23,085 nucleotides of DNA from an uncultured Clostridiaceae bacterium (GTDB taxonomy: Bacteria; Bacillota; Clostridia; Clostridiales; Oxobacteraceae): contig CALCDS010000408.1 in NCBI GenBank assembly GCA_937900065.1, positions 1-23,085 on the forward strand. The letters run 5' to 3'. A program made the position numbers and the translations under genes. Shown piece by piece: positions 8,352-16,500 of this stretch. The notes below the pieces were generated by a model. It had not been told where the DNA came from. It ran no database searches and saw nothing but the letters and a program-made list of their open reading frames with translations. Position 1 is the stretch's first letter; the number at the start of each line of letters is the position of its first letter.

Positions 8352-8695
8352 AGCTTATCCTTTCTTTTTATAAACGAGTCTAAATTTTTGATCGCATTCA
8401 GCATAAAGCCGGATTTATCCTGCTTTATATTCTCCAGAACCTCTGCGGGCAGTTCCATCAAAACTTCGAATTTTTCTTCAGAAACTCCTATCACATAAGG
8501 TTTACCATTGATCGATACCACATATAAACATGTCTTATTTGAAAGAGGAACCCTCTCGATAAGACGGATAATCCTTCCATTACCCATCTTTATGAGATGG
8601 CTCCCCCCTATTTTTAAGCTTATATATGCAAGAAGCAGTACAAAAGGTAAAAAGACTATTATTTTTATGATATTTGCTGCAAATTGCTCGTCCAT
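8348..8695 (-). CDS. fliO: FliO (FliZ-type) export gate assembly protein
   Basis: Protein of 115 residues with one N-terminal membrane segment (about 9-29, IKIIVFLPFVLLLAYISLKI) and a cytoplasmic domain. The domain carries the family pattern RLIERVPLSNKTCLYVVSINGKPYVIGV. FliO helps assemble the FliP ring. The protein is short, as in most Firmicutes. It sits between fliL and fliP, where Bacillus has fliM, fliY, cheY and then fliZ; those three are missing here. SD AAGGGA lies about 10 nt before the ATG. Confidence 0.88.
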   Translation of the reverse strand: MDEQFAANIIKIIVFLPFVLLLAYISLKIGGSHLIKMGNGRIIRLIERVPLSNKTCLYVVSINGKPYVIGVSEEKFEVLMELPAEVLENIKQDKSGFMLNAIKNLDSFIKRKDKL

Positions 8696-8709
8696 GATTC
8701 ATGCATCCC

Positions 8710-9132
8710 TTACTGTACTAAAATTTCATCAAAATACACATTTGTCAGCTTCCCTGTATCCAATATAGCGTTTATCTTATCTTTCATCTCAGCCTTTACA
8801 GCCTCAGTTTTTTTGGCAGTATCCACATCGGCAAGTTTTTTAGTCCTTAAAACGCTGTTTATCACATCATTTATAGGAGATGCTTTTTCAGCGATCTCAG
8901 CATCAAGTTTTTTTTCATTGTATCCCACAGATATTTTTACTTTTATATACCGCCTGTAATCAGGCTCATTGAGGTTTACCGTGTATTCGCCGAGCGAATA
9001 TATCTTTTCTACAGGTGCACTTTTTTGAGATTGGATGTTTGTTAAAAATCCGGATTTAAACACTATGAACCCCAGAAAACCTGCTATCACCACAAGTAAA
9101 ATAATTATTAAAGCCTTTAATCCACGCCCCAT
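8710..9132 (-). CDS. fliL: FliL, stator-associated basal body protein
   Basis: Protein of 140 residues from ATG 9132, which follows GGGGAGGTATT. One N-terminal membrane segment (about 5-25, LKALIIILLVVIAGFLGFIV) precedes an extracytoplasmic domain. That domain contains EYTVNLNEPDYRRYIKVKISVGYNEKKLDAEI, the typical FliL core, and ends with VYFDEILVQ, as expected. FliL forms rings around stator units and supports torque or stator stability. Its position directly after motB fits that role. Confidence 0.93.
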   Translation of the reverse strand: MGRGLKALIIILLVVIAGFLGFIVFKSGFLTNIQSQKSAPVEKIYSLGEYTVNLNEPDYRRYIKVKISVGYNEKKLDAEIAEKASPINDVINSVLRTKKLADVDTAKKTEAVKAEMKDKINAILDTGKLTNVYFDEILVQ

Positions 9133-9145
9133 AATACCTCCCCAT

Positions 9146-9868
9146 TCATTTCCGTTCAACCGCCGGAGTTTCTTTTGCTGTTATTATAAGTATATTAACC
9201 CTTCTGTTCTGCGCTCTGCCTTCCGGAGCATCATTCGATGCTATAGGGTCGTATTCTCCATATCCTGCGATTGAAAATCTTCTTGGGTCCATGCCCCTGT
9301 TTTCAATAAAATACTTTAACACACTGAGCGATCTCGCAGTGGAAAGCTCCCAATTTGATGAATACTGATCTGTATGTATAGGTACATTGTCGGTATGCCC
9401 TTCTATAACGATTTGGTTAGGCATGTTCCGAATAAGCTCCGAAATTTTCATGAGTGCAGCCATTCCCTGCTGCTTTATCTCTGCCCTGCCGGTATCAAAC
9501 AATATCTTTTCATTGAACTCTATGTATACTCCCCTGCTTCCCTCTTTTATCGTTACATATTGTTTAAGAGAATTCGTCTCTATAAATTTCGAAACGGTCT
9601 GATATACATCATTCTCACTCTGGCCACCGCTCGAGCTAGAGCCTAATATAGGCGCATTCCCGGAATCATAGTTATATTGCAAAATCGAGGGATTTCCTCC
9701 GCCAAATGCACTGCGTATTGAAGCGGCCATTGAATTGAACTTTTTTAAATCAACCAGTGCAAACGAATACAACAGTACAAAGAATGTCAGCACCAAAGTC
9801 ATCATATCAGAATACGTAGTCAGCCAACCCTGGCTTATCTCTTTCTTTTCCGGCTTTTTTCTACTCAT
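9146..9868 (-). CDS. motB: MotB, flagellar stator protein anchoring to peptidoglycan
   Basis: Protein of 240 residues from ATG 9868. A short cytoplasmic N-terminus (MSRKKPEKKEISQGW) leads into a single membrane helix. The ion-binding aspartate is D21 in TYSDMMTLVLTFFVLLYSFA. The C-terminal OmpA-like peptidoglycan-binding domain (about 120-235) has IEGHTDNVPIHTDQYSSNWE and the family motif NRRVNI. The start overlaps the motA end by 8 bp, so translation is probably coupled for the MotA5B2 complex. H+ or Na+ use cannot be decided from these motifs alone. Confidence 0.96.
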   Translation of the reverse strand: MSRKKPEKKEISQGWLTTYSDMMTLVLTFFVLLYSFALVDLKKFNSMAASIRSAFGGGNPSILQYNYDSGNAPILGSSSSGGQSENDVYQTVSKFIETNSLKQYVTIKEGSRGVYIEFNEKILFDTGRAEIKQQGMAALMKISELIRNMPNQIVIEGHTDNVPIHTDQYSSNWELSTARSLSVLKYFIENRGMDPRRFSIAGYGEYDPIASNDAPEGRAQNRRVNILIITAKETPAVERK

Positions 9869-10688
9869 TTTCAAGCACCGCACTTCTATCGGACTCAGAG
9901 CTTACCAGTTTGAGCCTTTCTTCAGGCGGAAGGTATGTCTTAAGCTTATCCTCTATAACTCTTGGATTTACTCCGGCCTGTATTGAAATTATGCCTTCAA
10001 GCATCATTTCCATGATTTCCGACTCTTCATCTGTTTTGCATTCAAGCTTGTCTGCCAGCGGACCAAACAGGAAATTTGCAAGCACGGAACCATAAAATGA
10101 TGTGATGATGGCTTTTGCCATACCAGGGCCTAAAGTGCTTGGATCGTTTATACTTGCAAGCATCTGCGTAAGTCCTATTAAAGTACCCAGCATGCCGTAG
10201 GCAGGGCCATACCCTGCCCACGATTTCAGAAGGTTTATGCCGCTTGAATGCCTTCGCTCCATAGAGGAAATCTCCATCTCAAGCACTTCCCTTATGGTTT
10301 CAGGTTCCATTCCGTCAACGACCATCTGTATGCCGTGTTTAAAAAAGCTGTCATTTATGGTTTCTACCTCATCTTCAAGGGATAACAAGCCTTCTTTTCT
10401 TGCCTTCTTTGAAAGGTCAACAAACTTCTCTATTATATCGGCTTGTGACATTTCCTTGTCAAAGAAAGCATTCTTAAGTATCGAAGGCAATTTCTTGATG
10501 ACCTTCATTGGATAGCATATCAATATCGTAAAGAATGACCCTCCGAGCGTTATGAAAACAGACGGCAGATCCCAAAACAGTATAAGCTGCTTTGGCTTTA
10601 TGGTAGAACCATCCAATAACATACCTATAATTATGCATGCAGCACCCAAAGTAAGCCCGAGGGTTGTTGCCATATCGCGTTTCTTCAT
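9861..10688 (-). CDS. motA: MotA, flagellar stator ion-channel protein
   Basis: Protein of 275 residues from ATG 10688. Four membrane segments: two near the N-terminus (about 8-26 and 37-57) and two after the cytoplasmic loop. The loop has ARKEGLLSLE, and the third segment carries the conserved AGYGPAYGMLGTLIGL. The charged loop residues in the stretch MERRHSSGINLL correspond to the rotor contact region. The ATG overlaps the flbD stop as ATGA, with GGAGG 10 nt upstream. It forms the proton or sodium channel with MotB. Confidence 0.96.
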   Translation of the reverse strand: MKKRDMATTLGLTLGAACIIIGMLLDGSTIKPKQLILFWDLPSVFITLGGSFFTILICYPMKVIKKLPSILKNAFFDKEMSQADIIEKFVDLSKKARKEGLLSLEDEVETINDSFFKHGIQMVVDGMEPETIREVLEMEISSMERRHSSGINLLKSWAGYGPAYGMLGTLIGLTQMLASINDPSTLGPGMAKAIITSFYGSVLANFLFGPLADKLECKTDEESEIMEMMLEGIISIQAGVNPRVIEDKLKTYLPPEERLKLVSSESDRSAVLENE

Positions 10689-10891
10689 TTTCTCACTACC
10701 TCCGGTAATCCCGCCGCGCACTGTCTCTTAAAATAAACGATTTTCTTTATTATAATATCCGGAGACTCTTTGACAATATATTTCTTATCGTTTGTTGTTG
10801 AAATCACAGTGTCGGGCGTGATTTCTATCTTTTCTATCAGGTCGCTGTTCAATAAAAACTCTTTATTGTTCAAGCCTGTGAGTTTTATCAT
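10685..10891 (-). CDS. swrD: FlbD/SwrD family protein, stator-power factor
   Basis: Protein of 68 residues with the full FlbD-family pattern: MIKLTGLNNKEFLLNSDLIE at the start, then TPDTVISTTNDKKYIVKESPDII, and a basic tail. In Bacillus subtilis the homologue SwrD is needed for swarming and raises motor power. It is unrelated to the Caulobacter transcription factor also called FlbD. Here it lies between flgE and motA and its stop overlaps the motA start, which fits a stator role. SD GTGGGG is 8 nt before the ATG. Confidence 0.92.
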   Translation of the reverse strand: MIKLTGLNNKEFLLNSDLIEKIEITPDTVISTTNDKKYIVKESPDIIIKKIVYFKRQCAAGLPEVVRK

Positions 10892-10904
10892 ATATCATAC
10901 CCCA

Positions 10905-12143
10905 CTATCTCTTAAGGTTTAAAAGCTCCTGAAGCATATCGTCAGATGTAGTTATGGACCTTGAGTTCGCCTGGTAAGCCCTGCTCGTTATTATCATATC
11001 TGTAAATTCATTTGCCAAATCCACATTGGACAACTCAATCGAGGACTGAAGCACGTCTCCTCTGCCTTCGACACTTGCTCCTCCTACGTTTGGAGTGCCT
11101 GAGTTTGCCGAAATGGTATATTTATTTCCGCCTGCCTCCAGGAGCCCTGCCGGATTTGCAAACTTTGCAAGAGCTATTTCGCCGAGCAGAACTACTGAAC
11201 CGCTCTCATATATTCCCTTTATAGCTCCATTTGCTTCAATTGAAAAATTGCTGATCTTGTCCGTGCCGGTCGGATCTTCAGGATTGATTTCAGGGATGCT
11301 GAGGCTTGCCAATTCAGAGTAGTCCCTCGTAACGTCGACCGGAGTTGCACCCAGATACTCGAACAGGTTATCACCATCGCTTATTTTAAGCTCTCCTGTG
11401 CCTGCATTTGCCGTTATGTTCAGGCTCCCGTTAGTCAAATCCGCAGTAACTCCGAGCTCTTTATTGCCGTTGATTCTATCGAGAACATCATTTACCGTAG
11501 TAACTCCATAATAGTCATATGTCACTATAGGAGGGTCACTCGTATCTTCGCTTCTTGCATCGGTACCTTCCCCAGTATGGAACTTTAGTACTACACCGTT
11601 TATTGTTACGTTGGTATCAGCAGTGATTGTGGAGTTCAACTTCACATCATCAAAAGTTGCTGCAGTATCAATGCCATTTTCAACACCTTCCACAGCCGTT
11701 GTAGGAGTGCTTGAACTTTTTATAGGAGCATAGCCCATAAGCTTATATCCATCCGAGGTCACGATGCTGAAATCAGGGTCAGGGCTGAATGCACCGTCCC
11801 TTGTATAAAACAGCTTTGTACCGTCGCTTATTATGAAATATCCGTCTCCGTCGATTGCGGCATCATAAGGCCTGCCCGTTGGTTGAGGGATGCCCTGGTT
11901 TGTCATAGTATCTATGCCAGCCACCTGTACGCCGAGCCCTACCTGCCTTGGGTTTATTCCTCCTCTTCCCTGTGCTGTCGGAGCGGAAGCATCTCCCACG
12001 GTCTGGCTCAATATATCCTGAAAACGCGCCCTTCCCGACTTAAAAGCCGTAGTGCTGACATTGGCAATATTGTTTGCTATAACATCCAATTTTGTCTGGT
12101 TGCTCTTCATACCGCTTACACCTGAATAAAGTGATCTTAACAT
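10905..12143 (-). CDS. flgE: FlgE, flagellar hook protein
   Basis: Protein of 412 residues. The N-terminus MLRSLYSGVSGMKSNQTKLD with VIANNIANVSTTAFKSGRARF is the axial-protein signature. The FlgE-type segment AIDGDGYFIISDG follows at about 145-157. The C-terminal helix SNVDLANEFTDMIITSRAYQ ending LLNLKR is complete. The middle (about 175-330) is threonine- and aspartate-rich and forms the variable outer domains. A strong SD (AAGGAGGT) lies 6 nt upstream of the ATG. It is the only gene of the operon with a long gap (104 bp, two hairpins) before it, which may allow separate tuning of this abundant product. Confidence 0.96.
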   Translation of the reverse strand: MLRSLYSGVSGMKSNQTKLDVIANNIANVSTTAFKSGRARFQDILSQTVGDASAPTAQGRGGINPRQVGLGVQVAGIDTMTNQGIPQPTGRPYDAAIDGDGYFIISDGTKLFYTRDGAFSPDPDFSIVTSDGYKLMGYAPIKSSSTPTTAVEGVENGIDTAATFDDVKLNSTITADTNVTINGVVLKFHTGEGTDARSEDTSDPPIVTYDYYGVTTVNDVLDRINGNKELGVTADLTNGSLNITANAGTGELKISDGDNLFEYLGATPVDVTRDYSELASLSIPEINPEDPTGTDKISNFSIEANGAIKGIYESGSVVLLGEIALAKFANPAGLLEAGGNKYTISANSGTPNVGGASVEGRGDVLQSSIELSNVDLANEFTDMIITSRAYQANSRSITTSDDMLQELLNLKR

Positions 12144-12193
12144 TATATAACCTCCTTAATAATCCTTTAGGAAACATTTTTTATTTTTTACGC

Positions 12194-12249
12194 CCCCCCG
12201 CTTCTCTCATTCTGCGGGTAAATGGCTTCCTCATGGAGGTCCAGCCATT
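12194..12249 (-). other. Two adjacent RNA hairpins between the TIGR02530 gene and flgE
   Basis: Read in the transcript, the first begins in the stop codon of the upstream gene: a 7-bp stem AATGGCT/AGCCATT (12221-12227 with 12243-12249), a small interior loop, then a 4-bp stem CCTC/GAGG with a 3-nt loop. The second is CCCGC/GCGGG (12194-12198 with 12213-12217) around a 14-nt loop, followed by extra G residues. No T-run follows either, so they are not standard terminators. They could block 3' decay or mark an RNA processing site before flgE. Pairing is visible; function is inferred. Confidence 0.45.
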
Positions 12250-12628
12250 ACGATATTATCACCGCACTGTCTATATTGGTGAATATATTATCCTTTGCAT
12301 TTTGACCGTCAACTGCGGTTATTATGGTCTTGTTCCTGATGCTCGCTATAAAAGCCACATCCTTATACAAAAGCAACGATTCCCTCGCTCCCTTTGAATC
12401 GGCCTTATCTATCGCATCAGTGAGCTTTTTTAAATCCTTGCCGTCAAGCTCTATATTCCTGGTTTTGATCCTTTCCATTGCATGCTTGGAAATCTTGACC
12501 TGGTTTTCCTTTTCAAGTTCAGTCTCAAATACTTTATTAAAATTTTCCTTCTCAACTGGGCTTGTACTTTTTTTCTCCTGCAGAGCCTCCACAGGTACTA
12601 TTTTGCCGTTGATTATCCGAAACGACAT
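12248..12628 (-). CDS. TIGR02530-type flagellar operon protein
   Basis: Protein of 126 residues from ATG 12628, which has GGGGAG upstream and lies 1 bp after the flgD stop. It matches what I know as the TIGR02530 'flagellar operon protein' family: a central ISKHAMERIKTRNIEL motif (about 46-61) followed by a predicted helical and strand region containing LLLYKDVAFIASIRNKTIIT and ending in VDGQNAKDNIFTNIDSAVII. The family sits between flgD and flgE in many Firmicutes. Its biochemical role is not established to my knowledge; a part in hook assembly is inferred from position only. No signal peptide or membrane segment is visible. Confidence 0.85.
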   Translation of the reverse strand: MSFRIINGKIVPVEALQEKKSTSPVEKENFNKVFETELEKENQVKISKHAMERIKTRNIELDGKDLKKLTDAIDKADSKGARESLLLYKDVAFIASIRNKTIITAVDGQNAKDNIFTNIDSAVIIS

Positions 12629-12629
12629 G

Positions 12630-13049
12630 CTATTCACTCTCCCCGGGAGATAGTTCAACAACATCATCGATTGCATATTTGTCGTCATCCACAACTACAT
12701 AAACATTGCCGTTGGTTAAATTGACCGAAGAAACCTGTCCGGTCTTATATGTACCGTCATTCAATGCTATTTTAGCGGTTTTCCCTATCATCAGACTTCC
12801 CTGCTCGAACTTCTGGCTTAAAAACATATTCTCTACGGATTTGCTCAAGTTTTCCATCTGTTCAAGTGAAGTAAACTGCAGCATCTGCTGTAAATACTGG
12901 GTACTGTCGCCTGCATTCAATGGATCCTGATTTTGAAGCTCGGCCGCCAGGATCTTTAAGAAACCTCCCATTTCGATTGTTGACTTGCCGCTGTCGTTTG
13001 ATATCACATCTCCTGCAATCGGACTGCTGTAAATTCCTATATCGCTCAT
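12630..13049 (-). CDS. flgD: FlgD, hook-capping scaffold protein (short form)
   Basis: Protein of 139 residues from ATG 13049, which has AGGAGG 8 nt upstream. The diagnostic N-terminal block FLKILAAELQNQDPLN is at about 30-45, followed by QYLQQMLQFTSLEQMENL. It is much shorter than the roughly 220-residue enterobacterial FlgD and lacks most of the outer beta domains; the C-terminus has only a small domain (IGKTAKIALNDGTYKTGQVSSV). A short FlgD is usual in Bacillus and Clostridium, so this is not a truncation. It caps the growing hook and is an early export substrate. Confidence 0.93.
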   Translation of the reverse strand: MSDIGIYSSPIAGDVISNDSGKSTIEMGGFLKILAAELQNQDPLNAGDSTQYLQQMLQFTSLEQMENLSKSVENMFLSQKFEQGSLMIGKTAKIALNDGTYKTGQVSSVNLTNGNVYVVVDDDKYAIDDVVELSPGESE

Positions 13050-13061
13050 ATTGCACACCTC

Positions 13062-14714
13062 CTATACAAGCAAATTCAATCCCACGCTGCTATTTGCAGC
13101 CTGTTTAGGGATTTGGTCCACACCTATTTTACCGCCCTTTAAAAATGTGAGCTTTCTGCCAGGCACATAAGCATTCCCCGAGTAGTTTTTATTATTCAAA
13201 AAATTTTCCTGGTTCCCGCCCACGGAAACATTAAAGCTGGATACTTCAACATTTTGATTCTTGAGGTTCTCCCTTATCTTGGGAATGTTCGACTCTATCA
13301 AATCTTTTACATAGCTGTTGTCCACTGTTATCCTGGCTGCCATATTGCCTTTATCCATTACAAGTTTTATAGCAACTTCCCCAAGCTCATCAGGCTTCAA
13401 ATTAAGCCGAAGTTCCGAAAAATCATCTTTGCTGATAACTTTTATCCTGTCATATATCTGCTCAAGTATCGAATCCCTGCTGTATTGGACTGCACTGTCC
13501 AGATTCGCTTCAACATTCTTGAACCTGTCGCTTTGCATCTTTATATTATTTATGGAATTTGCAAACAAGTTCTGCCCCTGCAAATCTCCGTCCTTTTCAA
13601 AGCCTGTATCCTCAAGCACAACTTTTTTTAAACCGCCTGAAGTGTTAAGCTGCTTTATTGCCTTTTCAGATGCCCCATCATCTTTAAGCTCTGCCTCTTT
13701 ATCTGCCAATCCTTTGATTTTATCCATGGAAGTCAGCATTTCGATTATCCTAGTTTCTAATGAGCCGTGCTGTCCATTTTCTTTATAACCCTGAGCGCTT
13801 GCCAAACTAGTGTTTTTTACATCATCTTTTGCAGCATAAGCATTGCTGTTTTCATCATCAACATTGGATGATTTTTGTCCCTTATAAGATGAAATCTCAT
13901 CTGTCTTGCCTAATAGCATACTGTTTATCTTTTGTGCAGCCTCTTTAAAATCAGCTGCAGCTACTCCAGATGAGTTCTCCTTAGCAGAACTGGCAGCATC
14001 TTCCTTAGCAGTCTGGACTTTATTGAAAGTATCTTCGCTGCCTGAAGCCTTGATATCAGGATTTGCCACTGCATCCGCTGCATCTGATCCTTTGCCTATA
14101 TCCACTGATGCACCCGCCTCTTTTATGACGTCAACATTGGCAGTATATACAGCATCGGTTTTGGCAGCGGATATATTTTTGCCGCTATTTTCCATATTCT
14201 CTTTCAGCATGGCTTCGATACCATATGCCATATTTGCTTTAGCATCAGATATGTTTTCACCGCCGGCTTTTGTATTTTCACCGGATGCCTTCCCTGTCAG
14301 CAAAGCATTCAGCATGTTTATGGTATCAATATCCAAAGGGCTGCCTTTATTGTCAAGGTTTAGATATATGTTTTGTAAAAAGTCGTTTACATCCAAGCCA
14401 TTTTCAATAATCTGCTGAAGCTCTTTTCCAAAAGCAGATGGCTTGCTTTGAGCTGCAGTTCCTATGGTGCCGGCACTTTTACTCATATCCATAAACTCTA
14501 TTATGTTTCGGATATTGGAAAGCCGGCCTGCATTTGCGAAAAGATCCTGCATATCCCCTCCTGATTCTATATTGCCCGGGGAATCCACTGTTTGAGCCAG
14601 AAGTGCATTCAGCAATGCCTCAAATCCTGAAATATTAAAATCCGGGCATACCTTGGTTTTGGACTTTTTGTCCGCACTCTGTAATGTTAAATTGTCTATA
14701 GCGTTTATCAACAT
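13062..14714 (-). CDS. fliK: FliK, hook-length control protein
   Basis: Protein of about 550 residues. Start ATG 14714 lies 4 nt after AGGAGG, while TTG 14711 is 7 nt from it, so either is possible. The first about 140 residues form the N-terminal region. The long middle (about 140-360) is low-complexity, rich in Ala, Ser, Lys, Asp and Glu, as expected of the ruler part. The C-terminal Flg_hook domain (about 410-500) contains LRLNLKPDELGEVAIKLVMD, the family core, which contacts FlhB to switch export from hook to filament proteins. Middle residues about 149-200 hold two similar blocks (GGENISDAK... and SGKNISAAK...). It is preceded by fliJ with its SD inside the fliJ end. Confidence 0.93.
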   Translation of the reverse strand: MLINAIDNLTLQSADKKSKTKVCPDFNISGFEALLNALLAQTVDSPGNIESGGDMQDLFANAGRLSNIRNIIEFMDMSKSAGTIGTAAQSKPSAFGKELQQIIENGLDVNDFLQNIYLNLDNKGSPLDIDTINMLNALLTGKASGENTKAGGENISDAKANMAYGIEAMLKENMENSGKNISAAKTDAVYTANVDVIKEAGASVDIGKGSDAADAVANPDIKASGSEDTFNKVQTAKEDAASSAKENSSGVAAADFKEAAQKINSMLLGKTDEISSYKGQKSSNVDDENSNAYAAKDDVKNTSLASAQGYKENGQHGSLETRIIEMLTSMDKIKGLADKEAELKDDGASEKAIKQLNTSGGLKKVVLEDTGFEKDGDLQGQNLFANSINNIKMQSDRFKNVEANLDSAVQYSRDSILEQIYDRIKVISKDDFSELRLNLKPDELGEVAIKLVMDKGNMAARITVDNSYVKDLIESNIPKIRENLKNQNVEVSSFNVSVGGNQENFLNNKNYSGNAYVPGRKLTFLKGGKIGVDQIPKQAANSSVGLNLLV

Positions 14715-14715
14715 C

Positions 14716-15168
14716 TCACCTCCTTTCATTTTGCATCAACTTTCTTACATAACCTCCAAGCGCAAATTCATCATTCTGTTTCTGTTCCAACCTTTCAAAA
14801 GATATGTTGAATTCTCTGAAAGCATTTTCTTTAAGCTTATCGAGTACCTTTCTGTCTTTTCGGCTCTCTTCAAATTGCGCTTTTTTTGATTCCATTTCAT
14901 CTTCCCTTGTTTTTACTATATCAAATTGCACTTGTATCTTAGCTTCAAGCGATGAAATATAATTATACATAATAAGGTATTCTGATACGCTCGAATAATT
15001 TGCCCTGGGCTTTAAGATATAGCCTTCAAGTTCATCTTTCAATTCTCCAAGCTTTTGCATTTCCTTCAAGTAAGCATTCTTGGACTTTACAAAGGAAATT
15101 TTTTTTTCATCTTCAACTCTTTCTCTGTTATCCAAAACCTTTTGGAGCCTGAATGTAAATCCTTTCAT
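14716..15168 (-). CDS. fliJ: FliJ, export ATPase complex stalk protein
   Basis: Protein of 150 residues that is almost entirely charged helix and predicted coiled coil. It begins MKGFTFRLQKVLDNRERVED, a typical FliJ start, and shows heptad patterns throughout. FliJ is the central stalk of the FliI ring, similar to the gamma subunit of ATP synthase, and links it to FlhA. It sits between fliI and fliK as in related operons. SD AGAAGGG lies 7 nt before the ATG. Confidence 0.9.
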   Translation of the reverse strand: MKGFTFRLQKVLDNRERVEDEKKISFVKSKNAYLKEMQKLGELKDELEGYILKPRANYSSVSEYLIMYNYISSLEAKIQVQFDIVKTREDEMESKKAQFEESRKDRKVLDKLKENAFREFNISFERLEQKQNDEFALGGYVRKLMQNERR

Positions 15169-15180
15169 GATTCAACCCTT

Positions 15181-16500
15181 CTATGATAATACGGACTTCA
15201 TTTCCTTCATTATATTGTCATACGGTATGTGTTCATCCCTGCCCTGTTTTAAAAATGCATTGAGCTTATCTATATATTTAATGGCCTTGTCTATCTTTGA
15301 ATTGCTCCCTTTTACATATGCCCCTATGCTTATCAAATCCTCTGAATTTTTGTATGTGGATAATACGCTCCTCAACTCGCCTGCAAGATCCCTGTGCTCT
15401 TCAGGCACTATCTCGGCCATGAGCCTGCTTATGCTGTTTAATATGTCTATCGCGGGATAATGGTTTTGGGATGCCAGATCCCTTGAAAGTATTATATGGC
15501 CGTCAAGTATTCCTCTTACGGCATCCGATATAGGCTCATTGAAATCGTCTCCGTCAACGAGCACGGTATAAAAGGCTGTTATTGAACCCCTCTCCGACAT
15601 TCCCGACCTTTCCATCAGGCCTGGAAGAAGTGCAAACACAGACGGCGTATAACCCTTTGTTGCCGGAGGCTCCCCGGTTGCAAGACCTACTTCCCTCTGA
15701 GCCATGGCAAATCTGGTTACGGAATCCATCATGAGCATTACTTTTTTGCCTTTGTCCCTGAAATATTCCGCAACAGCTGTAGCCGTATATGCACCCTTCA
15801 GCCTCACAAGTGCGGGCTGATCAGATGTAGCGCACACAACGACCGATTTCTTCATGCCGCCCTCGCCAAGGTCTTTCTCTATAAAATCCTTTACCTCACG
15901 GCCCCTCTCTCCAACAAGTCCTATGACATTGACATCTGCGCCGCTGTGCCTTGCGATCATTCCAAGAAGCGTACTCTTGCCGACTCCGCTCCCTGCAAAT
16001 ATTCCGACCCTTTGGCCTTCGCCGCAGGTCAAAAAACCATCGATTGCCTTCACCCCTGTGGGCATTATCTTGTTTATCCTCGGCCTTTTTAAGGGATTTG
16101 GAGGCATATTGCTCACCGGGACCTCTATGAAATCTTCTATGGGATCACCTGATATAGGGTTTCCGAGCCCGTCCAATACCCTTCCTAGAAGCTCGTCTCC
16201 TACTCTCACCCTTAGAGTCTTTCCAGTAGGTTTTACCCTGCATCCCGGGCTTATGCCCTTTATCTGTCCAAGAGGCATAAGCAATATCTTTTCATCTTTA
16301 AAACCTACAACTTCCGATAACACGGGAGAATCCATTCCATTGGGATAAATCAGGCAAACCTCGCCATAAAAAGGCTTCAGTCCGTCGACTTCAATGGTAA
16401 GGCCTATCAGATCGCTTACCCTGCCTTCAACACTTATTACATTGGTTTCATTTACAATCCTCTTTAAATGTGCAAAATCGATTTCATACATATCTATCAT
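15181..16500 (-). CDS. fliI: FliI, flagellar export ATPase
   Basis: Protein of 439 residues, the normal family length, related to F1 beta subunits. Walker A AGSGVGKST is at 169-177 and the Walker B strand VMLMMDS at 254-260, followed by VTRFAMAQREVGLATGEPP, a FliI/YscN signature. The ring interface stretch GYTPSVFALLPGLMERSG is present. The start ATG overlaps the fliH stop as ATGA without a strong SD of its own, which suggests coupling to fliH; ATG 16491 is the alternative. It energises unfolding and export with FliH and FliJ at the cytoplasmic gate. Confidence 0.97.
   Translation of the reverse strand: MIDMYEIDFAHLKRIVNETNVISVEGRVSDLIGLTIEVDGLKPFYGEVCLIYPNGMDSPVLSEVVGFKDEKILLMPLGQIKGISPGCRVKPTGKTLRVRVGDELLGRVLDGLGNPISGDPIEDFIEVPVSNMPPNPLKRPRINKIMPTGVKAIDGFLTCGEGQRVGIFAGSGVGKSTLLGMIARHSGADVNVIGLVGERGREVKDFIEKDLGEGGMKKSVVVCATSDQPALVRLKGAYTATAVAEYFRDKGKKVMLMMDSVTRFAMAQREVGLATGEPPATKGYTPSVFALLPGLMERSGMSERGSITAFYTVLVDGDDFNEPISDAVRGILDGHIILSRDLASQNHYPAIDILNSISRLMAEIVPEEHRDLAGELRSVLSTYKNSEDLISIGAYVKGSNSKIDKAIKYIDKLNAFLKQGRDEHIPYDNIMKEMKSVLS

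Noticed and set aside
12192..12199. Run of seven C (G on the minus strand) as a phase-variation tract
   Set aside because: It is short and in non-coding sequence, so slippage would not switch a protein on or off.
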